Assembly: GCA_003344405.1 (NCBI GenBank)
Contig: NOWV01000355.1
Coordinates: 1 to 40,251, forward strand
Direction: 5' to 3'
Source: Trichoplax sp. H2
Taxonomy: Eukaryota; Placozoa; Uniplacotomia; Trichoplacea
DNA: 40,251 bases
Both the position numbers and the translations under genes were made by a program. A model generated the notes under the pieces. It made no database searches. It was not told the DNA's origin and was given only the letters and a program-made list of their open reading frames with translations. Shown piece after piece: positions 12,451 through 25,155 of the stretch (its first letter is position 1; every line of letters starts with the position of its first letter).

Positions 12451-15400
12451 CGTGTATTTGATTAGTTTCCAACTGGATTAAATCGAAAACTTTTGCGTTG
12501 TTAAAATTTGATGGCCTCAATATGATACAGAGGATAAATTTAAGTTCAAATCAAGTTAGAAATAACCAACACTGTTGATTGCGTTAATGTAAATCTCGCC
12601 TTTTCAATAACTTGTATCCTGCAATAAGAAGATTATATTAATTAATTTACCAATACTGAAATAATTTAAGGTACCTCCTTATTACCCAATTATGAAGAAG
12701 GGAATATCTGATTATAACAAAATCACTACGCTGAATTACAGGTAAGGTATCCAAAAACTCAAGCGAATTGCATCTGTAAATCATTATGTTGACAAAGATA
12801 TAATAAGAAATTGTCTACAATATCGATGAATGAATCCTTGAGCCAAAATAATAGTTTCATTTCTTATTTGGATTATCAATAAGCTCAAAAATTATCTTCA
12901 ATAGTAAAAATGGAATTGAGATAGATTTTCTAAATGTTATACTGTACTGTAATTAACTACATGGTAATTAAACTTTTACGTTGGTTATTATTACAATTTT
13001 TTTAAATTTAAAATAAAATCCATTTCCTGTAGCTATATTTATCTTCCTAAGTAGGAAACCTGATTACGTTAAATTGTAAATAGGGTAACCAAGAACACAT
13101 GAGGGCATAGGCAGTGGGTGCTGCGTGAAAAGCGATTATTATCATCTTATCATAAATATCTCATTCAATATAGACATGGTAAATAGAGTTGCTCATATGG
13201 CATAAACTTATTGAAATACTTCAAAAATCACTACACTATTATAAAAACTGAAATTATACTTATTTGATAAAAATATCATCAACTGTCCTAGCAATTATTT
13301 AAAGTAATACTAAAAACAACATCTTAATGTGGCATTAAGATCAATATCTAATTGAAGCTCTGCATTTCTTAGGATTAGTAAAGGTTTACTTAAACAAGCT
13401 TTAGACATGCTACTTGCGTGATATTCAATCATTGCTAGTCAAATTGACGTATATAAGTAGGAGAATAAGATAGAAATTTTATCAATTTTTACCCATAGTT
13501 ACTATGGCTCAATTACGTGTAAAGTTATCTTGCCAACTGAATAACGATGAGATTTGACGTAAATTTAGAGTTGCATAGCCCAGCGAGTTCATTTATCTTA
13601 TGTGTAAGAAAATATATTGATCATTCGATAGGCTAACTCCGTGAATAGATCAAATTAGTGGTCGCAATTAGAATTTTACTTGTAATTATTAAAAGCATCG
13701 GATATAACCCAAGTTAAGGAGGGTCTGATATTTTAAATGTGGTAACATTATATTTAATTCTATACTTACTACAATGTTACATTGATGATTTCTTCTCATC
13801 CAATTCTCGCATAATCCCAAAACAGGAAGGACGACAGCAATTTTAAGACTAACAAATAGGTATCAAAAAATGGGCAATTGTTGTAAATTGTAACTAATGA
13901 CAATAATACATACAACTCTTTCAATTAGGGATGGGGAATAAATTCTTTCTCGTCTGGATTCTAATAACTACATCAAATCAGTGTTGCCTAATAAAATTGT
14001 CAAGTCTAGATAGTAGTAAATCAAAATTATTAGAGGGTTAAAATGGACAAATTGCCTGTTAAGACTACTGATAGTTAATAATGAATATCATGTACTCCAA
14101 GCTTGTCCTAGTTACCATAGCAACAGAGAGCACTTTAAACAACGTTGGCAATGATACACTGCAGTAGAGCGGTAATAGTAACAATATTAAATATTCAGCT
14201 TATTATAGCAGTATTGAACGTCATCAATGGATCATACAGTAAAATGAATAATTTATTCTAAACAGTATCTAACCACTACCATAATAGGCTTTTCATTATA
14301 TATTGTTAACAAGATTGTCAATATGCTTCTTACTATGAAGGAGTATAGCTACCTATTGATTATACACAATGAGTAAAGTTATAACAATTTTCATCGCCGC
14401 AAATGTTATTTATCGGAGTATTTTTCTCGGGGGTTGTGCCTAACTGTAAAACAGTGATCATGGGGTAGTTAACACTTGATTAAATCTTAAATGATGCAAC
14501 GTGTTAGTATTACTTAGTGAACATATATGTTGACTTTGAGCGTGGGATTATCGTCATTTATTCTATTACGAACGTTACCTTATTGAAGGATATTATTCAA
14601 TGTAACAATTTCAATATTTTTAATTATATTGCGATATAATTTTGAATGATTATTTTGATACTATAATGTTCCGGTAGATAGTTAATTTGATATTTTGTTT
14701 CGATGAAACAACATCTTATAGACATTGTGCAGATTAGAATATTTTGTAAGATTCCGTCTTGGCTCAAAGTCGGATAAAATCTTATTTAAAGGGTCTCTTG
14801 ACCTTACACTTGTAGGAAATAATGTTAATAAAGATATCTATCACTAGTACCAACGGCTGCTTTTTACTGATCATATTGTCTATCTCATTAGTTATACATA
14901 ATTATCTAATCTTGCCTATTTAAATCTATTTAATTTTACGGACAATCATAGCAGGCTATCAATTTCATATTGTATGACAAATTTAAACTCTACGCTAATA
15001 GTACCACTGCTGTGTCCTTTCCATTCTCGAAGAAACGTATTCTATGGCTTAAACTCTGTTGTGACCTTAAGGATATAGTCAAGCTCAAGCCTGACTTAAT
15101 TAACGATTGATTTATGATGTCAATAAGTAATCTTTTAGGGAAAGCCAGGACGGTAATTGATTTATCGTTTGGCACTAAAGTAGGCTCATCACTTGCGCAT
15201 AATCGTAGGAACGTTTAGATATTATACGACCGTTCCTGCATAGTAAATGAAAATGTAAACCATTGAAAAGGCATTAGCTACTGATTTCTAGCCATAACAA
15301 TGACTCGATTTATCACTAATTAAAGCATTCAGGTTTACTCGTCTATATGTGTATTTCTGATTATCCGATAAAAAAATCTCGATTAAATTATTAATCAAGT

Positions 15401-16012
15401 GAACAGTAGTAATGCAATAGTAAATAATTAAGTGCGGAAGAGCTTTAAGCTATCATTACGAAATAAAAATAAATTGTCAATGAGGCATATCAAGTATTTT
15501 TGCTTATAATATGTGCATCTTATCCTGTGCAAATTTATGAAGTTAACGACAGTAGCAATTGCAATTAGTTAGTCGTAATAGTATACAGACTTTACTTCAT
15601 TTTTTATATTAGCCTTGTTTGCTTGCACTGTTGGATATTAATGGAAGTACTGAAATGCTATAATGTTATTTATCAATCACACAGTTCCATTATTCTGTGG
15701 CCGAGGATTCAATAAGTATGCACTTTTGGAAGTCATGCTTCACATCAATAAGCTTTTAATATAGGGATTATAAATTCAGAAACTCGCTCCTAGGTTTGTC
15801 ATCAAACCAGCGCTAGTTTGTAATGCATTCAATCCAATCTCACCATATTTAAAATGACGACGAGTGACTTTTTATTCACATAATTAAGAATAGCGTACTG
15901 TAAGTTAAGCAATCACCGAATATGGGATGCATTTAGCTGATGCATTATCAAGATATTCTGAAGTTGACTAGAGAAATAATAATTTGCAGGAGCGTTTATT
16001 ATAACACCATCT
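12451..16012. other. Gene-free AT-rich spacer
   Basis: About 3.5 kb lie between the start of the SAXO-like gene and the end of the PTCD2-like gene, both on the minus strand. Only short open frames occur (for example 14990-15175 minus, 61 codons) and none shows a recognisable domain. It should include the SAXO promoter. TTTATT at 15995-16000 (AATAAA on the minus strand) lies 13 bp past the PTCD2 stop and may be its polyadenylation signal. Confidence 0.5.
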
Positions 16013-18093
16013 TCATTCCTCTGTGGTATCACCAACATGATTTATTCTGTTCATAGATCGAAGACGAGCTTCAAAGGCCTATAAAAATAGAATAATCAAT
16101 AGAAAGTGTAAACGTCGACGTGAAATTAACAAAAATAATGCACTGAATAAGAATTTCAATTACATTAAATTTTTCATTTAAGTCTGGATTTTCAAGACTA
16201 GTAACAGCCTCATTGATTAAAGTAATCGTAGGTACTTTTATTTTGAGAGTTGGGAATAGCTTTAAATGTTCTTCCGCAGCATCCATTATTTCTGATTGTC
16301 TTTTAGCATCTTTCAAACTTTTGATATACAAGTATAGGACCAGCTGTACGTATAAGTAAATGGTGCAACGTGAGCAGTCAGTCTTGTTAGTACCACAGTA
16401 ATGTATCATGACAGTTTATCGATTAAAGAGAGATTATTTACATTAGAAGGTTTGAATTTGTCCCATTTTACGTATTCATTTATATGCTCTAAAGCCATTT
16501 CGGGCAAGTTCTGTGATATCAAGAAGTGGATATGGGTCAATTGTTATAGGGATCCTTTCGTAATAGTAAAAATAACCAAAACTACCTGACGTAACGCAGC
16601 ACGAATTATCTCCTTGCGAATTATTTTAATATGACGTACTCTTAAGCCAGTTTCCATAAATTCACGAAGTAATTTAATACCATATAGAAAATCTTTCTCA
16701 GAATCCTACAAGGCATCCAGAGAAGCTAAAATTTTCCATTTCTTTCAAGAAATTGCTCAAGTCATACAATATTTTACCTGCTTGAGTAAAGAATAAATTC
16801 TAATGGCGTTGGTAACTTTGTTGGGTTTTATGCTATCGGCGAGCATCGCATCATATGCTTCCAAAGCAACTAGAGAAAGCAATATGCATTCAATGTAAAT
16901 ATTGTAGTTAAAAGCATATAATCGATTCATTGAAGATGGGCTGAATTTGCTAGAAAGGACTCACGATCTGACCCCTTTTCTATTCTATTTCTAGGATCTA
17001 TGAATTCATCCATCAAGAAATTGTAACAGCCAGCATTAGGAAATATACCATATTCAGCCTGTAATTTTAAAGTACAACAGTTGGCATCAAGTCTTATGTA
17101 ATAAGGGCTTAGCACATTGCGATAACAATCACAAAGAGGTACTATGTGACATGCCTTATTCTTGATCATTTCTAGAGCCATCGCTGGATTCTCCAGTCGA
17201 ATGCATGTACGTGTTAGTAAGGCCGGCAAGCCATCAAACGGCACACTCTTGCTTTGTCGATATCTTGAGAAAAAAAATAGGATAGGTACCTTAGCTAAGT
17301 CTGCCATGATGGATATTAAAATGCTCGCTTTTGATTGCACATCACTAGCACTTTGAGTGGCATATTCGAAAAGATACAGTCCTCAAGTGGATACTTTGTC
17401 GTTGTCATTATTGCAAGCCAGTTTAATGCATAATTCTAATGTAAAGGTTTTTCTGATCAAGATACTCCAATTGTCAATTGATACCTTTTCACTGTATCCT
17501 GTAGAAGTGGTAAATTTTCTGGCTTGGTACAACCATCTATAAACTAAATGAAAATAGAAAATGATACGTATGCAATAAATTCAAAACTATTCGCTAGTTC
17601 CAATGCAGGAAAGTACAGTAGGCATTTTCATTAGGATTCAAAGGAAGTGATTTGATATTTCTTGCTAGTACAGTAACAACATCTACTTATCGGATTGAGA
17701 TCGAGTGTGTATGATACTGTCATTTCTAAACCAACCAATTGCAAATCTTTAACCGCTGCATGTTTAGTTCGTTCTATTTTCTCTAACATGGTTTCGCGCA
17801 GTTTTTCTGAAAGAGAGAAAAAGGCTTCGTTGTTTATCGATGCATCCTACAGCCTACTGTGCAGCGTGCATGGAGGTCATTCAGCAATTTAGTTACGCCA
17901 ATTTAAATGGTAAGAGACTGACCGATATCTCTGCCTTCATTTTCAGCTTTGTGTAAATCCCATTTTTCTAAGGGACGTTCTTTAGGCTTTAAAAATATGC
18001 AATGTTGAGCTCCTAAAGTAGTACAACAACAACACATGTTTGAATGGAGCTTTGTCCATGGCTAGGCAAGATACGAGCAAGCGATCCAATCAT
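16013..18093 (-). CDS. PTCD2: PTCD2-like mitochondrial pentatricopeptide-repeat protein
   Basis: Eleven minus-strand exons: 18093-18075, 18012-17923, 17806-17736, 17543-17485, 17263-17155, 17058-16965, 16869-16778, 16705-16586, 16510-16442, 16343-16164 and 16078-16013. They total 969 nt, 322 aa. Helical PPR-like repeats run through the middle, with conserved stretches AEYGIFPNAGCYNFLMDEFI, NPAMALEMIKNK and LRQNLPEMALEHINEY. These resemble the MRP-S27/PTCD2 family. The C-terminal half, ending in KFNAFEARLRSMNRI, aligns better in my judgement with PTCD2 than with MRPS27, which has a longer coiled-coil end. PTCD2 is a mitochondrial matrix protein involved in processing of cytochrome b RNA. The proposed first exon (MIGSLAR) and its 62-bp intron are the weakest part; a start at an in-frame Met of exon 2 is possible. 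The intron after exon 5 uses a GC donor. The model is shorter than human PTCD2 (388 aa). Confidence 0.75.
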
Positions 18094-18340
18094 TAATTGC
18101 AATGCAAGCTGACCTGTAGAAATAGCTCTATTCTTGACGGTCCATTGTCTCCATTGCACCAAAGTACGGCAAATGCTTGATCTCGGTAACATTTTTCAAT
18201 CGATTGTAATGGATAAAATGGAATAAATTGCAACAGCGATGGATTGTTTAGCTTAATTTGAAACTGGATCTGCCAAGATGGAAAGCTCAATCAGCTCGAT
18301 CAGCTCAATCATGCGGTTTTGATACTACGTAGACTGGACG
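18094..18340. promoter_or_regulatory. Probable 5' flank of the PTCD2-like gene
   Basis: This interval lies directly upstream of the proposed start and should contain the promoter by position only. No TATA box or other defined motif was seen. An open frame at 18093-18290 (minus) has no domain character. Confidence 0.3.
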
Positions 18341-18570
18341 CTATGTGCAGTACAGTACGATGCTACAGTACGTATGCTAATGTACTGTACTGTACACTGT
18401 ACAGTACAGTACAGTAGAGAACATGTGGAATGATGGAAGACCTCTTAGACTAGACCGTACCGGCCCAGTTCGGTACTGGTACTAGACATTAGACGTCGGA
18501 ACAGGTGGTTGCAATGTGCTGCACCGATGTAGTGTACGGTACAGTACTGTACACTACTGGTGTTGGTATA
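18340..18570. repeat. CAGTA/TACTG palindrome cluster
   Basis: Two patches are rich in CAGTA and TACTG: 18348-18416, which runs into TACTGTACTGTACACTGTAC, and 18533-18556. They are the same pentanucleotide that forms the spacers in the arrays at both ends of the window. The cluster lies about 250 bp upstream of the PTCD2-like gene and next to the tandem repeat that starts near 18690. Confidence 0.85.
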
Positions 18571-18689
18571 ATGTACAGGTCAGTCAAATACGTTTTGACC
18601 AGTCTATCCGAGGTAGTGCATGTTGAGAACGAAGGCAAAACTGCTTGGCTTGGCGATGCAGCTGCTGCTAACCCCTAGAAAATGGCTCC

Positions 18690-19910
18690 AAGGTACAAAC
18701 CTGAAAAGCCTTCCTTACAATTATTTGTCTTTTCTATTCATATGAAAATGCAATACCCAAGTTTCAAAGCTAATTTTTTGTCCATCTCTTTATGCTTAAC
18801 ATTGCATTGCTACACCAGCAGAAAATAGGACAACAATTGCAACAATACTACTTGATTGCAGTTCTGGCTTCTTCTTCTACCCATATGTGCTTCGTTGCAG
18901 ATGGGATCTGTTTTCCAGTTGCAGCCACAAAGTATACAGGGTGTCTCATAAAAAATTACCGACGATTGAAATTATATGAAAACACAATTTCAACATCAAA
19001 TTAGATAAAGTTGGTATCAGTCTATTGCAAATAAGACGCTTTACAGTACGTGGGAAGACTAGCCACACTCATGAATGATCTTGTTCTACAAGATAATACG
19101 AAGAGAGACTGTATTCGATAGCTTAAAATCGAAAATATCACTGAAATGCCTTCCTGACAATTATTTGTCTTTCCTATCCTGATGAAAATATAATGCCTAA
19201 GTTTCAAAGCTAGTTTGTCCATCTCTTCAAGCTTGGTATTGCATTGCTACACCAGTGTAAAATAGGACCAGAATTGCTACAATACTACTTGATTACAGCT
19301 CTAGGTTCTTCTTCTGCCCATATGCGCTTAGCTGCAGATGGGATCTATTTTTCAGTTGAATTGGCAACCTCAGAGTATATGAAGACTAGTCAAACTCATG
19401 AATGATGTTGTTCTACAATACAATTCGAAGAGAGGCTGTATTCGATAGCTTAGAATCTGAATCTACAGTAGAAGTTTTAGAGTCAAAAATATCCCTGAAA
19501 TAGCTTTCTTACAATTACTGTACGGTATTTATCTTTCCTATCCAGATGAAAATGCAATGCTCAAGTTTCAAAGTGAATCTGCCCATCTCTTCATGCTTGG
19601 CATTGCATTGCTAGACGAGTATAAAATAGAGCAAGAATTGCAACAATACTACTTGATTACAGTTCAAGCTTCTTCTTCTACCCATATGCGCTTAGCTGTA
19701 GTTGCAACCACAGAAGACCGGTCATACTCATGAATGATGTTCTAAAATATAATACGTGAAGAGATTGCACTACTGTATGTCGAGTTAAATTGGCAATCAC
19801 AGAGTACGTGAAGACCAGTCACATTCATGAATGATGCTGTTCTACACTATAATACGAGGACAGACCGTATTCGATAGCTTAGAATCGAGATCGAACAGTT
19901 CTAGAGTCAA
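18690..19910. repeat. Diverged tandem repeat, 350-440 bp units
   Basis: Three copies of a complex unit start at the shared word ACAATT(ATTTGTCTTT) near 18717, 19157 and 19511, giving periods of about 440 and 354 bp. A partial tail copy lies at ~19790-19900. Shared blocks include AAGTTTCAAAG, CATTGCATTGCTA, CAATACTACTTGATT, CTTCTTCT-CCCATATG and the tail TATTCGATAGCTTA. Copy three carries an extra TACTGTACGG-like insert inside the shared word. No transposase or target-site duplication was seen, so the class is unknown. Confidence 0.85.
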
Positions 19911-20348
19911 AAAGTCACTTAATATTGTATTTGTTCGGATATTCATGTTGATCCCAGCAAGTAATGCATGATATTGAACGATGCTGTAAATGCGTGTAAA
20001 AGTATAAGATGCTTTATATCCTTTGCCTTAGTACTGTACAAGGTGATGAGCTGCATTAATTTTGCAACCTTCGGCTATAAATTGATTCTATTTAAATCTA
20101 TCTTCACTGTTAATAAACAAGAAGTTATTAACTGTAAGCTATTGAAAGGTAAAAATAAATCAACAGTAATTAGAAATTGAGAATTCTTATCCGTCGTACT
20201 CTGTAAGAAACGACGATAGCGTTGTGAAATCTTCTAAACATTTTTAATCAATTTTGCCCGAGGCCCAATATGCAATATCGCATTTCATCTTGACCAATTA
20301 AGCATCATGAAAGATAGACCCGGAATCTCATTATTATTTAAACTAGCT
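19911..20348. other. Spacer 3' of the RhoGEF gene
   Basis: No exon was identified. A 70-codon plus-strand frame at 19968-20180 has no recognisable features. This stretch should hold the 3' untranslated region of the RhoGEF gene. Confidence 0.4.
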
Positions 20349-23300
20349 TCATGGATCCTCGTTCATTGATTTTATTCTTTGCTTCATTTCATTGACCCAC
20401 CGACAGCAAATGGTTCTGTTTTCAGCCTAAAGGGATAAGAAACATTTTTAAGTGACAACATTATAACGAAATCACACTTCTAATCAAGCTTACACGATAT
20501 TGGATTGGTTTTTTATTTTTTGAGCTTAAAGATGACGAAATCGTAGTCATCATCATGATGTCATCTTTAGTTTCATGAATGTCGACATAAATAAGATTCA
20601 ACTATAGAAGCAGAGCGAGTTGAAATTGGTTATAATTACGTAACCTGTCGCTAAATTACAAAAGCATAGAATTCAGGAAAAAAACCGTTTAAATAAAATT
20701 GCTTCTTTACCGGAATACATGCTTTCACCATATATTTATCATGTGGCCTGGGCTTCGTCAGTAATAATGCTTTCTCAAAGAGGAATAATTTTCGTTCTTT
20801 CCTTGGCCAAAGCTTGTGGAACTTTCCCTGCATAAAAATAAATAAAAAAATTGCATTCAACGTGTAAGGCCAATTGGCAAGCAGCTTGCAATAGCCAATT
20901 TTAATTCTGAAACGACTACCTCCATTATAAAATCCCCGTAGTTTTCTTGCAAGTTGGTGATACACTGATTTATAAAAATCATTTTAAGCGTTATTAATTA
21001 TACAATTATATCAAGTCATAGATCAATTGTCCGTGATATAGTTGCTGTAATGGATATCGTTAATTCTATCCGTTTAAGTTATTCTTTTCTTACAAGTTGA
21101 GCCTTTGATTTTTTATCCGGAATGAATGATTTTTCAATATTCTAAACATTGAAAGTAGGCCAGTCATGCCTTTATATTGACTTAAAAATTTTAAATTTAT
21201 GCAGACTAACCTGAATGCTGTTCGCCATATCATATAATTTTTTACTCTCATTCACTCGATCTGCTATCGTTGACATAAATTCGATAGCCGCCTATAAATA
21301 ATTAATTATTATTTAGCTCGAATCAGCTTTAACCCTATTCTAAATAAACTATCACTACTTAATACTGGCATTACTAATGTATCCTATATTAATTAATGAT
21401 TAGTGTCATTTTTCATATGAATAACGTCATTACTTTTACAATTCCCTGATCTTTCACTGAACCATCCAAATACTTGAGTATTTCCTGATAAAAAAAGCAT
21501 GAATTTCACGTTTGTTTCAATGAATCATTTATGAAGAAATGAGTAAAGCTTGTGTCAATTTAAGACACAGTTAAAATAATGGAAATGAAACAAGCAGTGA
21601 TCCCAAACTTAATAGTATATACTCTTACTATCGATATCGAATAAATACTGTCATGATCTTGCAAGAATTTTAGGAAATTGAATGAATACACAAAAATTAA
21701 ATCTACGACCATATGAAAATACCTCCAAGATTAATTTATACTTCAATAATCTTTGTAAAGGTTTAACAAGGTAAGATTCTAAGCTCAGGTTAGTACCAGT
21801 ATTTTCACGACATTCCTAAATCATCAAGTTACCAACACTTATAAATCAGCCAATAAACATTAAACTAATACCATGAGAATCATGTACATTGAATTTGGAA
21901 ATAGGACTGCTAAAATAAGTATGCAAAGTTATCTAATAAACGGCAGAGGTTATACAAGCCTATTTAGTAAATGATATACATTTAAAAAAGTTTCGATAGT
22001 ATCCTCTTTCATAATTCTTTGCAATGTAGCAACGGCCCTATCAAATAATTCACATTGTATTTAAGGCTTAAAGAGAAGCAGAAATGACTAAATGTATTTC
22101 AAATGTTGATCTTACTTATCATAGCTACATATATATTTTCCATAAATATTTTCAAATCCATTTAAACAATCCTTGAGAAAAATAAATTAAATGATTCACT
22201 TTTAGTCCTACTAGGTAAGGAAAAGTATTTTTTGATCACTTTAGCATATTTGAAATATTAATTAGTCAAGTTAATTTGATATATCGTAGAAGATCAAGTC
22301 GAAAAATAGCAAATATTGAGCCGTTCCTAGATAGAATTACTGCCAATATCCTAGAGTAGTCCTTTATATACCTTAGTTATGAACGTGGCACATATGCGAA
22401 CAAGATTGCCCTTGCAGCTTTCAAGGGACCGAAGGAAGGAACTAAATTTTAGATAGGAAATTACAAAGATAAATGATAGAATGTTAGCCTAAGCTTCAAC
22501 TAGGAGTATTTAAGGAGTAAAATGTAAATTATCATGACAATTATGACTACATAAATAAAATAATTATCAGAACTAAGCGTACAAGTAAACTTTAGCTATT
22601 TTATAAGATTTATTACTGGCAAGGGTGAAATAATTCATCAAAATATAGATAAGTAACCCACGCCTGAAATTCCCATATTTCATCGATGTTGAGAAATATT
22701 TCGTCGCTGTCTCCTACATCCATCATAATTTTCCAGTCGTTTTGAAATGGATGAAGGTAATGCTAGAAAATAAGATCATGCTTAGGGAATCAATAGAGAT
22801 GGTGAATAATTTAAAAAAATGATGATTAAGGTATAATAGCGCCTGGAGTAGGATAAAACTGTTTATAGATATCTATTAATCGCTCAATAGTAGAGTATTA
22901 ATCGTAGAAGAAATCAATCATATCAGATCTCATTTCCGCCAGCTAAAATAAGCACTTTGAATAGGTGTAATCAACTGATAAGGTTGCTGAAATAATATCC
23001 GACAAATTTTCTCTGTTACGCGGTAATTTAACATTTTTGCCCCAATATAAAGGCTTGATGATATAATGTTAAATAGAGACCAAATTTCTTAATTCTCATT
23101 TACTTTACGGCTAGATATAAAGTCATAATGACTCTTAACTATGCAAATATACGATACCTTGATCAGGATATCCAAATCGGAAACATAGGATTTTTCTGTT
23201 TCAATGAGTTCTTTAATTTTAAATTCTAATAATAGCTGATGTTTGGAAGCCATGCTAGATTTCATCTCCTTCATTTCAGCTGAAGTCGTAGAACAACATA

Positions 23301-25155
23301 CGTCTTGATCAGTTCCTTTATCAGTCTTGCTGGCCTCATTTTGCATTTGGCTATCTTCAAGGCTTTGTTCGCTACAATTACTTTCACTAGAAAGGGCTTT
23401 ATCTTCATCCATGAACTAAAGACCCAAGAGTAAATTGGATTCCTTAAATTTACTTATACCCGCTAAACATTACTGAAGCTATATTTATTTACTAAAATCC
23501 AGCTAACTAGCCAGATAATTGTCACTTTCTATTGGCAAAAGGGTCGTTCATTTCTTTTATAATTTATCTACATATACATGTAGATTAGAAATTATGGACA
23601 ATCTAAATACAGTCTTTTAAACACTTATTAAGCAGCAGTAAGGTTATCATGAGGTATTAGATAGTAAGTTAGCTGGGTAGTTGTTTATCTACCTTCCATT
23701 TAATTATAAGCTTAGCACGGTAGCTATTTCGCGAGAGATGGTATATCAAATATGAGGAAAGCGTCGTATACCTTACTTAGTTATTCAAAATATCGTCAAT
23801 TAACAGTAGTAAAGGTTACTAACAATTATAATTAATTCTAACATAACCTTCTAGACACGTTTAAAATGCAGCTATGGGTATGATAAGGTATTGGATACAG
23901 AGTTAAGTCTCTAATATCGCTGTCTGTCTACCTTCTATTTAAGCTGTAACATAGGATAGTTATTATACGATAGACGCTATACTGAATATACAAGAAACTG
24001 CTATAAATCTGCTTAGTTATTCAAAATACCTTCCATTAACTACTGTAGAAATTATTGATAATCTTTACGACAGTTTATTCTTCGATCATATTGGATCAAC
24101 GTGGGAAACTAACGGGACTCCGACAATCGTCAAACTATCACTTAGCAAATTTCTACCTTATCGGTCGTAAATATTTCTAAATACAAAGCAGGCGACCAAT
24201 AAATTTTGTACTAGTGTATGATTAATATTTTCTTTTGCTAGTTACACAAGTACAATCAACCATAATATAAGGCAGAATTCTTTAGTTAATACAAATCAGT
24301 ATTTTAAAACATTATCGATTGGGTATACTACAAATCTTTAGATTAACTTTACTTCTTGCGATTCTTTCTTTAGTTTATCACGAGCTGTAACAGATTGAGA
24401 TGTTCTTGTAGTTAAGTCAGATTCATAACCAGAAGAACTATTGCTAAGCCAAGCTAAAGAAGAAACATTTCACGCCGTTAGATCCATTACCCTAAATAAC
24501 TAATGATTTATTTCCTTCATCAATAGTTTACTGTTAAGTCTATCTTCGATCTATTACTGAAGCTATAGTCCTGCAATTATTTTTTTCATTATTGCTCATT
24601 TTTGGCTATAAACATACAATTTCTAGTCGCTAATCGAAGGTTATAGGAATAAATGCTCCTGTTATAAGGAAAAACTTACAAAAAACTTGCTTTCTCATAG
24701 CTACAACTGAACCTTATCTTCCTAATGGCTAACCAAGAAGGCAAGGATGCCAAATAAAAGTTGAGCCTTCAAAGTTATTTTACAATCACTAGAGCAACCA
24801 ATGGCTTCAATTGAAGTTAAAATATTTTCCACGAAAGAATTCTCGCTAGCTAGTATTACTGCCAATATGCTTTGTAATAATTCATGGAATATGGAATATA
24901 AACTTCTTGTCGATTTCTACCTTCTCTTCATATTCAAGAAATGCTTGAGATCTAGTCCAGTTCTCTTTCTCTGTGAAGAGAGGATTAGTGGTGTAAATAA
25001 TTTGTTAGTGATTACTATTTTTGTCTGCTTTCGTGATAAAGATGCAATATCGTTGCTGGCAGAATCATCAATTGACTATAAAATAATTAACATCTGGTAA
25101 AAGGTTATACTACAATCTTGTTGCGTCTTTCACTTCTGATGCGATCCAAATGATC
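20349..25155 (-). CDS. Dbl-family RhoGEF (DH-PH), PLEKHG-like, 5' end unresolved
   Basis: Minus-strand exons with matching phases: 25075-25016, 24970-24921, 24845-24799, 24453-24353, 23415-23158, 22762-22662, 22441-22372, 22171-22116, 22037-21980, 21815-21723, 21484-21440, 21291-21211, 20827-20711, 20601-20494 and 20426-20349. They give 440 residues and a TGA stop; a 42-nt exon at 25155-25114 (DHLDRIRSERRNKI) probably precedes them. The DH domain starts at KIKELIETEKSYVSDLDIL, passes through IFLNIDEIWEFQASFLRSLE and includes the hallmark SYLVKPLQRLLKYKLILE. The PH domain follows (GKFHKLWPRKERKLFLFEKA) and ends in the helix CCRWVNEMKQRI. Such proteins catalyse GDP-GTP exchange on Rho GTPases. 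The DH-PH junction and PH core look nearest to the PLEKHG1-3 group, but subfamily is uncertain. The N-terminal part is Ser-rich and disordered. The true start must lie before LPCAT2 ends at 26528. Confidence 0.88.
23416..24352 (-). other. RhoGEF intron containing a two-copy tandem duplication
   Basis: This 937-bp intron contains two related copies at about 23630-23830 and 23870-24070, period ~236 bp. Shared words include TTAGTTATTCAAAATA (23777 and 24013), TCTACCTTC-ATTTAA and a GGTATTGGAT-like segment. No exon is needed here, because the flanking exons join in phase 0. Confidence 0.75.

Noticed and set aside
14990-15175. Remnant of a reverse transcriptase or other mobile-element protein
   Set aside because: Only 61 codons, with no catalytic motif and no flanking element structure.
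16013-18093. MRPS27 as the identity of the PPR-like gene
   Set aside because: The central stretch fits MRPS27 well, but the N-terminal helices and the C-terminal end fit PTCD2 better and the MRPS27 coiled-coil tail is missing. It remains the main alternative.
18690-19910. Transposon identity for the 350-440 bp repeats
   Set aside because: No terminal inverted repeats, target duplications, internal promoter boxes or coding sequence could be seen, so only a tandem repeat is claimed.
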